64,000 nt of DNA from Candidatus Gastranaerophilales bacterium HUM_9 (lineage in GTDB: Bacteria > Cyanobacteriota > Vampirovibrionia > Gastranaerophilales > Gastranaerophilaceae): the NCBI GenBank assembly GCA_002103075.1, contig DABG01000006.1, forward strand, positions 23,474 through 87,473, in the 5' to 3' direction. This document shows positions 1-8,056 of the stretch, in pieces. Both the position numbers and the translations under genes were made by a program. Each line of letters starts with the position of its first letter. Within the stretch, counting starts at the first letter, position 1. Under the pieces are notes generated by a model. It was given only the letters and a program-made list of their open reading frames with translations, was not told the origin of the DNA and did no database searches.

Positions 1-64
1 CTCCTGCAATATCGCTTGTGATGGTAGTAGGTGCTTTGGCTGTTGCAATTGATTCTGCTGTCAT
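1..64 (-). CDS. N-terminus of an unidentified protein, cut by the window edge
   Basis: The reverse strand reads ATG at 64-62 followed by 20 further sense codons (start MTAESIATAKAP) running off the left edge. A GAGGTAA ribosome binding site lies about 6 bases upstream of the ATG, which makes this a genuine start. The fragment is too short to name. Alanine and threonine dominate and no signal peptide is evident. The upstream region contains two copies of a 14-bp TATATAAAGTATAT motif that may control it. Confidence 0.6.
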   Translation of the reverse strand, partial: MTAESIATAKAPTTITSDIAG

Positions 65-461
65 ATAAATTACCTCATTAAACTCTCTTATGTTTATATA
101 AAGTATATTTTTTCTTTAAAATTGACAAAAAAGTATATACCTTTGTTACATAACTTAATAAATATTGATTTTACTAAAATGCTTATAATTCAACTATAAT
201 TGCAAAATTAGATAATTTACAAAATGTTTTTGAGAAAATAATTATTAAAAATGTTATATAAAGTATATACATGGGTACATGTTTTATATAACTAATCTAA
301 TCTCTTTTCTTTATTTTCTCCTCCACAGCAAGGGAGCAGAAAACGGAAGTAAACAATGATATTCAACTATCTAACAAGTATCAGGTAGGTTGTAGTTGTA
401 ACCCGTTTATGCAACCAAGCAAAAAAGCGTGAGTATGTGCCGTATCAATAGATCGGCATTT
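65..461. promoter_or_regulatory. Intergenic control region with repeated TATATAAAGTATAT motif and an inverted repeat
   Basis: This gap between a leftward gene fragment and the end of another leftward gene holds two exact TATATAAAGTATAT copies, at 95-108 and 255-268. Each has ATATA/TATAT arms around AAG. The second sits in a larger inverted repeat, with GTTATATAAA at 253-262 and TTTATATAAC at 283-292. A third exact copy lies at 24116-24129 upstream of the sigma factor gene, so an operator or promoter element is plausible. The right half contains a possible small RNA listed separately. Confidence 0.45.
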
Positions 462-465
462 TTAT
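305..465 (+). ncRNA. Possible small structured RNA ending in a terminator
   Basis: No long ORF occurs on the plus strand here, yet it ends in a plus-oriented terminator-like hairpin: TGCCG at 436-440 pairs with CGGCA at 452-456, followed by TTTTTATTTT. Upstream complementary segments include CTCC/GGAG, AAACGG with CCGTTT, and CAACTA with TAGTTG. A 10-codon reading frame starts at the ATG near 356 behind GGAAG. No known RNA family was recognised. It could be a small RNA, a leader peptide transcript, or chance structure. Confidence 0.3.
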
Positions 466-872
466 TTTGTAGAGTTTTTCGGGTTTAAGTAGTCTTCAAA
501 TTTCTTTTCTATGACTTTATACCCACAGCCCTCATGTAGTCCAGCTTTGAAATATATCTTTTTAGCAGGGTATTTTTTACACATCTCCAACCGCTTGTCA
601 TATACTGAGCATAAGCCTTCTTTTGTTACGTATTTACAAGCGAAAATTAGGTTGCCGTCTTTGTCTTTTTCTTTTATATAAAATCTTCTGTATGCAGGAA
701 ATAAAAATTGCATTATTTTGAATTCTTTTTCTGTATAGGTATCAAAACTGTACATATAATTACAGCATTTGCCGCACTTTTTGCATTTGCCGACTATTTC
801 GTATTCAACTCGTTCTTCGACAAAATATGATAAAAATTCGTTTTTAATTGTTTCTAAAAAATCAAATAACAT
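462..872 (-). CDS. YkgJ-family cysteine cluster protein (136 aa)
   Basis: The N-terminal half carries CKKCGKCC with cysteines at 30, 33, 36 and 37. Further cysteines follow in FACKYV, GLCSVYDKRLEMC and GCGYK. This is the pattern of the YkgJ/CxxCxxCC family of putative zinc or iron-sulfur cluster proteins, whose biochemical role is unknown. The order of cysteine motifs matches the family and the length is within the short end of its range. The gene stands alone, divergent from the PBP1A gene. A second family member is at 49410-49964. The family call is fairly sure; the function is not. Confidence 0.75.
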   Translation of the reverse strand: MLFDFLETIKNEFLSYFVEERVEYEIVGKCKKCGKCCNYMYSFDTYTEKEFKIMQFLFPAYRRFYIKEKDKDGNLIFACKYVTKEGLCSVYDKRLEMCKKYPAKKIYFKAGLHEGCGYKVIEKKFEDYLNPKNSTK

Positions 873-944
873 GTGTATTCTACCAATTTATATTTTTCTA
901 TGTTTTTGCTAAAATAATAACATACTTTAGGAGTTTAATAAAAT

Positions 945-3059
945 ATGGCTAGATACAAAAGAAATAATTATAATGATTTCAGTACAAGAATTTCAAGAGG
1001 TTCTTATAAACAAGAAGAGGACACTCTCTTTGATACTTTGAAACGATTGATAATATTAGGTGCTGCAATTTGTTTAGGCGGATTAGTTTCGTTAAAGTTA
1101 TATTTAATGGCTGTTCCACCAATTGCAAATCTTTCAGATTTTAGACCTAATATGGTTACAACTATTTATTCTAATGATGGGGAAGTTATTAAGACATTTA
1201 ATGCTTGTACATTCTCAAAAGTTAGTATAAATGATATTCCAAAACAATTGCAACAAGCTATTATTGCAACAGAGGATAAAAATTTCTATAACCACAACGG
1301 TTATGACTTGTTTGGTTTGACAAGATCAATGTTAGAAAATATTCTTGCGGGACGTGTTGTTCAAGGTGGTAGTACTATTACTCAACAGTTATCAAGAATG
1401 TTGTTTTTATCAAACGAGCAAACATATACAAGAAAATTAAAAGAAATAATTATTGCAGCGAAGATTGAAAAGTCTTTGAGTAAATCACAAATTTTAGAAA
1501 TGTATTTGAACAATGTTTACTTAGGTTCAGGTGCTTACGGTGTAGATGGTGCTGCACAAACTTATTTCAATAAAAAACTAAATCAATTAACATTAGCTGA
1601 AATGGCACTTATTGCAGGGTTACCTCAAGCACCATCAGTTTATTCACCATTTAACAACATTGATTTAGCTAAAAAACGAAGAAACAGAGTTCTAGAACGT
1701 ATGTACAAAATGCATTACATTGATAAAGCTACAATGGAAGCTGCACAATCAGAGGAGATTAGACTTTCTTCTGTACCCAAATATTACACATTAAATAAAG
1801 CTCCTTATTTTTGTGATTATGTAATGAACGAGCTTTCAAAACTTGGATTTACAGAACAAGAAATTTCACAAGGCGGTTATAAAATTATAACAACACTTGA
1901 TTATAAAGCACAATTAAAAGCTAATGAAACAATAATTAGTACATTAAATGGCTGGGGATTAAGAGGTAAAAATAGTCAAGCAGCTGTTTTTTCATTCAGT
2001 CCAGTTGATGGTAAAATTTTAGTTTATGCAGGTGGTAAAAACTATGCAGAAAGCCAATATGATAGAGTTACACAAGCTATAAGACCTCCTGGGTCAGCAT
2101 TTAAACCGTTTATTTATACAGCGGCTTTGCAAAAAGGTTTATCACCAAATGATATGATAGACGATACTCCATATAAATTAGGCTCTTGGGCACCTCACAA
2201 CTATGGTAATAAATATAGAGGAAGAATTCCTTTGTATAAGGCTTTGATGGTTTCATCAAACGTATGTGCAGTTAGATTGATTGAATATGTAGGTGTTAGA
2301 TCTGTTATACAATGTGCAAGAATGATGGGTATAAACACTCCATTACAATACGATTACACAATCGCACTTGGTTCAAACGGGGTTAAATTATTTGAAATTA
2401 CTCGTGCTTATGGTGTTTATGCTAGTGGAGGATACAAAGTTGAACCTTATGCTATTGAAAGAGTTGAATCTTCAAGAGGTAAAATATTGTATTCTGCTCC
2501 AAGAACAAAGGTTGAAAAAGTTATAGAAACAGATATTGCAGCAATGATGACATCTATGTTAAAAACAGTAGTAAAACACGGTACCGGTATGGCTGCTAAT
2601 ATTGGTAAGCCTTGTGCAGGTAAAACTGGTACAACAGATGATTATAAAGATGCGTGGTTTGTTGGTTATACGCCAAGTGTTGTAACAGGTGTTTGGGTAG
2701 GTAATGATGACAACACTCGTATGGGTGGACTTACAGGTGGTACAGTTCCTGCAATTATATGGAAAAATGTAATGTTGCAAGCTACAGAACCTTATGGAAA
2801 TGAAGATTTTGGATATCCTGATATATTGTTTAAGGAAAAAGGTAGAGCTGTTAATAAGTTGACAGATGCAAAAGCACCAACTAAATATGTTGATGATTCA
2901 GATGTGAATGCACCAACCGAAGATGTTGTACACGTAAATAATTATGTTCCAAGTGGATTTAATGAACACGTTATGCAACAGGGTGCTTCTCAAAGACCTC
3001 CTGTTCCACAAACTTCTCAGCCACCTATTCCAACAGCAGGACAGGATTTTAATAATTAG
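945..3059 (+). CDS. Penicillin-binding protein 1A, bifunctional transglycosylase/transpeptidase
   Basis: A class A PBP of 704 aa that polymerises lipid II and cross-links peptidoglycan at the outer face of the inner membrane. After a short basic tail, one membrane anchor spans about residues 33-57. The GT51 domain shows ATEDKNFYNHNG (catalytic Glu110), GGSTITQQLSRMLF and the MYLNNVYLGSGAYG segment. The transpeptidase domain has SAFK (Ser384 nucleophile), SSN at 437-439 and KTG at 560-562, all intact. The C-terminal 60 residues are proline- and glutamine-rich, a usual disordered tail. It reads as a single gene; the following gene begins about 60 bases downstream. The best symbol would be ponA/mrcA. 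Confidence 0.95.
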   Translation: MARYKRNNYNDFSTRISRGSYKQEEDTLFDTLKRLIILGAAICLGGLVSLKLYLMAVPPIANLSDFRPNMVTTIYSNDGEVIKTFNACTFSKVSINDIPKQLQQAIIATEDKNFYNHNGYDLFGLTRSMLENILAGRVVQGGSTITQQLSRMLFLSNEQTYTRKLKEIIIAAKIEKSLSKSQILEMYLNNVYLGSGAYGVDGAAQTYFNKKLNQLTLAEMALIAGLPQAPSVYSPFNNIDLAKKRRNRVLERMYKMHYIDKATMEAAQSEEIRLSSVPKYYTLNKAPYFCDYVMNELSKLGFTEQEISQGGYKIITTLDYKAQLKANETIISTLNGWGLRGKNSQAAVFSFSPVDGKILVYAGGKNYAESQYDRVTQAIRPPGSAFKPFIYTAALQKGLSPNDMIDDTPYKLGSWAPHNYGNKYRGRIPLYKALMVSSNVCAVRLIEYVGVRSVIQCARMMGINTPLQYDYTIALGSNGVKLFEITRAYGVYASGGYKVEPYAIERVESSRGKILYSAPRTKVEKVIETDIAAMMTSMLKTVVKHGTGMAANIGKPCAGKTGTTDDYKDAWFVGYTPSVVTGVWVGNDDNTRMGGLTGGTVPAIIWKNVMLQATEPYGNEDFGYPDILFKEKGRAVNKLTDAKAPTKYVDDSDVNAPTEDVVHVNNYVPSGFNEHVMQQGASQRPPVPQTSQPPIPTAGQDFNN

Positions 3060-3121
3060 GTTTTGTTGGTTGAAGTTTAGTTGAACATTGTTTGAAATTT
3101 TTAAAAAAGGAAGAATATAAA

Positions 3122-4021
3122 ATGATTGAAAATATGGAATTGGTTAAAGAGCTAGGTGCAGGTGCAACTATTTCACAGACTGCAAAATTATATAGAACAC
3201 ACGATATGATTGAATATACTACAGACTCTGAATTAGCTTATGCTGATTTGATTAATGCTACATTGGCTTTGAATATAGCATCAGAGTTTTATGACGTATG
3301 TGGAGCTGTGTTTGTTAAAAACAATACATTGACTGCGGCAGCTTTGGGTGCAACTATATTTGATGCGTTTAAGAATGCAATTGACTGTAACCCAATTGAC
3401 TCTATTTGTGGTGTTGTTGCTTTGACAAAAGAGGTAAATGTTGATATAGCTCGTTTGTTGACTTCACAACATATTGTTTTGGCTCCAGAATTTTCAAAAG
3501 AAGCTATTAATGTTTTAGAAATAAATAAGGTTAAATATGTTAAAATAGATACTCCATTAAAGGACTATAAAAACTATTTGCAAGAAGAAATTACTTTAAC
3601 GCCATTTGGAACAATTATTCAAGATGTTAATAAAAAAGAATTAGATAAAGACTCATTCAAAGTTGTGTCAAAATTGAAACCAACAGTTGAACAAATTGAA
3701 GACGCTATTTTTGCGTGGAAGATTTCTAAGTATCTAAAGAGTTCAGCAATTGTTGTAGCAAAGGATTTTAAGACAGTTGGTATTTCACAAGGATTACAGT
3801 CTAATGCTTCAGAATATGCCTTGAATATTGCGTGTGACAATGCAAAAGATGCTGTTTTAGCAACTGATGTACCTTTGACTATGCATGATTTGAACACAGC
3901 TGTTCAATGTCGAGTAAAATTGATTATTCAACCTGGGGTTGTTCAAAATGTTTTGAAACAAGCAGACAAGTTTGAAGTATCAATGATTACAACAGGTATT
4001 TCTAACTTTTCACTTAGTTAA
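3122..4021 (+). CDS. AICAR transformylase (PurH C-domain)-like protein lacking the catalytic His
   Basis: This protein of 299 aa resembles the AICAR formyltransferase domain of PurH across its length. The clearest match is the C-terminal half: SSAIVVAKDFKTVGISQG, then VKLIIQPGVVQ and ending TTGISNF, against the PurH pattern of SNAIV, TVGIG, AVIQPGGS and FTGIRHF. The IMP cyclohydrolase domain is absent. Where PurH has the catalytic Lys-His pair, this protein has K66-N67, and the SDAFFPF segment is replaced by ATDVPLTMHD. It is probably a diverged or inactive paralogue rather than a working purH. The ATG at 3122 is preferred over an upstream TTG because AGGAAG precedes it. Confidence 0.65.
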   Translation: MIENMELVKELGAGATISQTAKLYRTHDMIEYTTDSELAYADLINATLALNIASEFYDVCGAVFVKNNTLTAAALGATIFDAFKNAIDCNPIDSICGVVALTKEVNVDIARLLTSQHIVLAPEFSKEAINVLEINKVKYVKIDTPLKDYKNYLQEEITLTPFGTIIQDVNKKELDKDSFKVVSKLKPTVEQIEDAIFAWKISKYLKSSAIVVAKDFKTVGISQGLQSNASEYALNIACDNAKDAVLATDVPLTMHDLNTAVQCRVKLIIQPGVVQNVLKQADKFEVSMITTGISNFSLS

Positions 4022-4108
4022 TTGGTTCAATCCCTTATGGCTATTGACTTTAATTTTTAATGTGATAGTATTTTGGTTACAATTTATAAAATGTTAAGAG
4101 GTATAGAT

Positions 4109-4753
4109 ATGTCTATAAGAAGAGTAGACTCAAATTCTGATTTAAAAAACAGAATTGTAGTAGCGTCAACAACTAGTGCTGTTGCAGGCACAGCATATAC
4201 TGCAACTAAGAAAAACTGGTTATACAAAAATAATCCATCAGATGTTTTTGTAAAAAAGGTTAGTAATCATTTAGAAGCAAATGTTACTCCAGAACAAAGA
4301 AGAGAAGCGTCTATTATTAACAGTTTTGTTCGTTCTGTAGTTGATCCGGAAGTTGATGTTCAGACTGTTAAACCACAAATAAAAGCAAGTAAAGAATTAT
4401 CAGAAGCTATTAAATCTAATCCAGCAGAAGATGTAGATGCGGCTATTGAAAGAGTTTTTTCAGAACCTGATACTACAAAATTAAAAGAAAATTTGTTGAA
4501 TTTACAAAACAATACAAAGAGTGACAAATTATTTGGTAGAAATGCTGCTTTGAAACTTGTTCACGAAAATTTTGATGCGGAAAAACAAGTTCTTAAAAAG
4601 AATTCAAACACAAGTGAAGCGTTATTTAAGATGATGAAATCTACAGCAAGAGGAATGCAGACAAAGGCTTCTGTTGTAGCAGGTGTTGTTACAGGTGCTG
4701 TTGCAGCTGCTTTGACATTGGTGTTTACTGATGTTGATAAAAAATCTAAGTAG
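4109..4753 (+). CDS. Unidentified protein with C-terminal membrane segment (214 aa)
   Basis: No family was recognised. The protein is largely helical and charged, with short hydrophobic stretches near residues 20-35 (alanine/threonine-rich) and a stronger one close to the C-terminus (ASVVAGVVTGAVAAALTLVF), followed by DVDKKSK. This suggests a tail-anchored or peripheral membrane protein. The ATG at 4109 is chosen because GAGGT precedes it at a good distance; an upstream GTG would add 12 residues without a binding site. It lies downstream of the AICAR-transformylase-like gene by about 90 bases and converges with the histidine kinase gene. Confidence 0.6.
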   Translation: MSIRRVDSNSDLKNRIVVASTTSAVAGTAYTATKKNWLYKNNPSDVFVKKVSNHLEANVTPEQRREASIINSFVRSVVDPEVDVQTVKPQIKASKELSEAIKSNPAEDVDAAIERVFSEPDTTKLKENLLNLQNNTKSDKLFGRNAALKLVHENFDAEKQVLKKNSNTSEALFKMMKSTARGMQTKASVVAGVVTGAVAAALTLVFTDVDKKSK

Positions 4754-4761
4754 GTTTTAAA

Positions 4762-5415
4762 TTAGATAGAATTTAAAGTTATTTCAAAAACTGTTGAGAT
4801 CGAATCTGATTTCAACAGTTTTAGTTTTCCGTTCATTTTTTCAATGTTTGATTTGCAGATAGCTAAACCTAAACCGTTTCCAGTTGATTTAGTTGTATAT
4901 CCCTCTGTGAAGATTTTATCAGGATTGTTTATTGGTTCTGCGTTATTTGATACAGAAATTTTTATAACATTTTTTTCTTGAACGGCATTGACAAATATGT
5001 TTTTTTTAGGTTCATCTTTAAATGCTTCGCAAGCATTTTTGATTAAGTTGATGATTGTTGCTATGAATTTTGTCTTGTCAATTAACACATGGGTTGATGT
5101 TTTAATTTCTGATGTAATATTGATGTTCTTTTGTATGCCATAAACTTTAGATAGGTTAAGAGCTTCTTCAAGAACGAGTTTAATACATTCCTTGTCTAAG
5201 ATAGTAGTATCACAGGATTTTAACTCTAGAAGAGAGTTTCCGCTCATTTTGATAGAGTTTTTTATACAGTCTATTGCACGCATTATGTTTATATCAAAGA
5301 TTTCGTTTTTTACACAGGTTTTTTTGATTATTTCTGCATAAAGGTCGCAGATAGATAATTGATTTTTAATCTCGTGTGAGATGAATTTTATACAGTTTAG
5401 GTTATAGTCGCTCAT
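4762..5415 (-). CDS. Soluble sensor histidine kinase core (217 aa)
   Basis: Only the catalytic core of a histidine kinase is present. The H-box FISHEIKNQL puts the phospho-acceptor at His14. The N-box LIKNACEAF has Asn127, and the G-box GNGLGLAICKSN lies at 179-190. There is no sensor domain and no membrane segment, so a partner or a soluble signal must provide input. It follows the response regulator gene on the same strand after a 102-base gap containing a hairpin, so the two probably form a two-component pair. GGAGAAC precedes the ATG. Confidence 0.85.
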   Translation of the reverse strand: MSDYNLNCIKFISHEIKNQLSICDLYAEIIKKTCVKNEIFDINIMRAIDCIKNSIKMSGNSLLELKSCDTTILDKECIKLVLEEALNLSKVYGIQKNINITSEIKTSTHVLIDKTKFIATIINLIKNACEAFKDEPKKNIFVNAVQEKNVIKISVSNNAEPINNPDKIFTEGYTTKSTGNGLGLAICKSNIEKMNGKLKLLKSDSISTVFEITLNSI

Positions 5416-5440
5416 AGTTCTCCAAATTTATTTAAAAATA

Positions 5441-5463
5441 TTGCGGAACTTTATGTTCCGCAA
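5441..5463 (-). terminator. Hairpin between response regulator and kinase genes
   Basis: A perfect 9-bp stem (TTGCGGAAC / GTTCCGCAA, 5-base loop) lies between the two genes. On the minus strand it is followed by ATATTTTTAAATAAATTT. It can act as a terminator or attenuator, so that the kinase would be made at a lower level than the regulator. Confidence 0.6.
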
Positions 5464-5517
5464 ATTTCTCTCTTTCTTTATTACCTCTTACCCCAAATCA
5501 TTTAAACATAACATAAA

Positions 5518-6219
5518 TTAAATAGTAACAAATTTAGATTTTCTTTTTTTATCAAAACCGTGTCTTAGAGCGTAAAGAACTGCTTGAGTTCTATCTTTCA
5601 CTTGAAGTTTTTGGAAGATATTATTAACGTGGGTTTTAACAGTCGTATTTGAAATGAACAGTTTTTCAGAAACTTCTGCATAACCAAAACCTTGAGTAAG
5701 TAGGTCAAGAACTTCTTCTTCACGTTGAGTTAGACTGGTAAGTAATTTATCGTCTGCAACTTGTTCTTCTTCTTGAACAGATTTTTGAAAATATTCAAAA
5801 AATCTAAGTGATAAAGCAGATGGCAAGAAGATTTTACCAGCGATAACATCTTCAATAGCACAAATAAGTTGAGCAGATGCCATAGTTTTAAGTACATAAC
5901 CTTTAGCACCGACTTTCATAGCTCTAAAGATTAAATCAGAATCGTCATAAGCACTAAGTGCGATTACTTTAACATTTAATTCAAGTCTTTGTATTTCATT
6001 GATTACTTGTAAACCGTTTTTGTCAGGCATATTCATATCAACAAGGACTACATCTGGATTGTATTTTTTAATCATATTGATACCAGTTGAAGCGTTTGTA
6101 GCTGTTTGAATAGTGTCATAACAACCTTCTAAAGTTAATAATTCTTTTACTCCCATAAGATGATCATAGTTGTCATCGATAAGGACAATTCTTGTTTTTT
6201 TTCTAAATTCTCTACGCAT
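5518..6219 (-). CDS. NarL/FixJ-type response regulator
   Basis: Two-domain response regulator of 233 aa. The receiver domain has the acidic pair Asp15-Asp16, the phospho-acceptor Asp61 in VVLVDMNMPDKNG and the conserved Lys111 in GAKGYVLK. The C-terminal LuxR-type helix-turn-helix begins with LTQREEEVLDLL and contains the recognition region ISNTTVKTHVNNIFQKL. It should bind DNA as a phosphorylation-dependent dimer. A GGGGAGA ribosome binding site precedes the ATG. It is the first gene of the pair with the downstream kinase; the target genes cannot be told from sequence. Confidence 0.92.
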   Translation of the reverse strand: MRREFRKKTRIVLIDDNYDHLMGVKELLTLEGCYDTIQTATNASTGINMIKKYNPDVVLVDMNMPDKNGLQVINEIQRLELNVKVIALSAYDDSDLIFRAMKVGAKGYVLKTMASAQLICAIEDVIAGKIFLPSALSLRFFEYFQKSVQEEEQVADDKLLTSLTQREEEVLDLLTQGFGYAEVSEKLFISNTTVKTHVNNIFQKLQVKDRTQAVLYALRHGFDKKRKSKFVTI

Positions 6220-6672
6220 ATTTATCTCCCCAAATATTATAAATTTTCTTTTAGTTCCCTCTACACTATTTATACTACTATTATTTAGATGAGATTTTAA
6301 TAAACAAGAGTATTTATCTTATACCATTTGAAGTAAATAAGGTTATCTAGACCATTCGGTCTATTTTTCATGTCAAAGCATGCCATAGCAAGGATTTCCA
6401 TGATTGCAAAAAGGCATGCCCGTACATCAAATAATTTAGATTAAATTGCGTAGAATAATAAAATTTGTAGTATTTTTAGATTATGAGGTGAGTTTTTGTA
6501 ACAAGAAGGTTACAAATGGGAATTTGTGTTAGGTGGAAGTTTAAATTAAAACCGCCATTCAGAGCGTGTTGTAAGTGCTTACTAAGGCAAGCGAAGAATC
6601 CCTGTAAACATATAAGCATTACACATTACGAAATACGCATTCAATATCTAATCCCTGTGTGCGTCTATTCGT
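6220..6672. other. Gene-free stretch with hairpins and one copy of the short dispersed repeat
   Basis: Upstream of the response regulator lie a hairpin with TAGACC/GGTCTA arms at 6348-6363 followed by TTTTT, and a GCATGCC (6378-6384)/GGCATGC (6413-6419) inverted repeat. A copy of the ~57-bp dispersed repeat occupies about 6556-6612. The right end touches the stop codon of the CtpA gene. The 83-codon plus-strand frame here overlaps the repeat and has no supporting motif. Confidence 0.5.
6556..6612 (+). repeat. Short dispersed intergenic repeat, copy 1
   Basis: The unit begins CATTCAGAGCGTGTTGTAAG and ends near AGAATCCCTGTAAACAT. It matches copies at about 40980-41035, 55850-55904 (inverted) and 63709-63822 (two copies), with shorter pieces near 18645, 18750 and 25260. 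Confidence 0.7.
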
Positions 6673-7947
6673 CTATTTTTTACACATGTTATAAACAATC
6701 ATTTCAGCTTTTTTTAATTGAATATCGTTGTGTTTTCTGCGTTCGCTTATTGAATAAGGTACATTGATATCAGGTTCAATTCCTTTTTTATTAATATCAG
6801 ACCCGTTTGGGGTTAGGTATTTTGCAATAGTAATATTTAATCCTGTGCTGTTTTCAAGTGGAATGATTTGTTGAACAAGTCCTTTCCCATAGGTTTTAGA
6901 GCCTACAAGGATAGCTTTGTGGTTGTCTTTTAGCGCTCCTGATAGGATTTCACTAGCACTTGCACTTGTCTCATCAACTAAGACTACAGTTGGTTTGGTG
7001 ATTATAGGAAAATCTGTTTTTGCAGAAATATCGTTTTTCTTTCCGTTTCTAGAAACTATGCTTACAATTTTTCCGTTATTGATAAACAAATTAGCTACAA
7101 CAACAGCGTTTGAAAGTAACCCACCTGTATTTCCTCGTAGGTCAATTATTAGTCCGTCTGTTTTAGAGGTGTCTTTTAGTGCTTTTACAAAATCAGAAGC
7201 AGTATTTGAACCGATAAAACTTTTTATTTTAATGTAGCCAATGTTGTTTTTGTCAATTCGGCTTTCTACAGATTTGATTTCTATTTCTTCACGTTTAATG
7301 TATTTTATTAAATAAGAATTTCCTCGTTTGATTTTTAGTTTAACCTTAGAATCAATAGGTCCACGAATCAAGGTCGCAACAGAGGATAAGTCCATACCAT
7401 TGATATTTTTACCGTTAACCTCTGTTATAATATCGTTTGATTTTAAACCTGATTTTTGAGCTGGTGTCCCGTCGATGACACTGTGGATAACGGTTTTTCC
7501 ACTATTATTAATTATGTTGATGCCTATACCTGTTATGTGTGCATCAATTGAACGGAACTGTTCTTCAAACTCTTGTTTTGATAAAAATCTGCTATAAGGG
7601 TCATTAAGGCTTGCAATCATTGTATCAATCGCAACTTTTGCATCTTCATCTGTTTTTATTTTGTTTTTATAATGTTTTTTCCAATAGCTCCAATTTTGTG
7701 AATTAAGACTACTATCAATATATTTTTGGTTGATAACACTCCAAGATTTTTCAAAGAGTTTTTGAGAAGAAATTTGCTTTGTATTAATACTGTCATCACC
7801 CATTGTTAAAGGTAGTGAAGTATAGATTGCATTAGTAATACACTTGTATAAAAGAATTACAAGAATGACAGTTAGTATAAGAATTACAAGCTCTTTTCTT
7901 TTCATAGTTTCATTTAACATCAATGACAATTTATAATCAATATACAT
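6673..7947 (-). CDS. C-terminal processing peptidase (S41 family, CtpA-like)
   Basis: Periplasmic serine protease anchored by an N-terminal membrane segment at about residues 19-36. A PDZ domain covers roughly 130-215 (TPAQKSGLKSNDIITEVNG). The S41 catalytic domain contains the Ser in DETSASASEIL (328-335) and the Lys in TYGKGLVQQ (Lys355), the usual Ser-Lys dyad. Members trim C-termini of cell-envelope proteins. The start is uncertain: methionines at 1, 10 and 15 all lack a strong binding site, and the true start could be the third (MKRKEL), just before the anchor. It is divergent from gatB. Confidence 0.92.
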   Translation of the reverse strand: MYIDYKLSLMLNETMKRKELVILILTVILVILLYKCITNAIYTSLPLTMGDDSINTKQISSQKLFEKSWSVINQKYIDSSLNSQNWSYWKKHYKNKIKTDEDAKVAIDTMIASLNDPYSRFLSKQEFEEQFRSIDAHITGIGINIINNSGKTVIHSVIDGTPAQKSGLKSNDIITEVNGKNINGMDLSSVATLIRGPIDSKVKLKIKRGNSYLIKYIKREEIEIKSVESRIDKNNIGYIKIKSFIGSNTASDFVKALKDTSKTDGLIIDLRGNTGGLLSNAVVVANLFINNGKIVSIVSRNGKKNDISAKTDFPIITKPTVVLVDETSASASEILSGALKDNHKAILVGSKTYGKGLVQQIIPLENSTGLNITIAKYLTPNGSDINKKGIEPDINVPYSISERRKHNDIQLKKAEMIVYNMCKK

Positions 7948-8056
7948 AGAGCATGTTATTTGATATTTTTTAGACTATTAAAATTATATTTATTAAAATA
8001 AAGATTTGTTTGTGTTAGTATAATTGATATATATAGTAATTGAAAAAGAGGTAACA

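Noticed and set aside
305..465. Glutamine riboswitch
   Set aside because: Only ACGGAAGUA matches; the second conserved part (CCGAAGGAACGC-like) is absent and the neighbouring genes do not fit.
6516..6767. 83-codon plus-strand frame
   Set aside because: Overlaps the short dispersed repeat and the 3' end of the CtpA gene in antisense; amino-acid composition is not protein-like.
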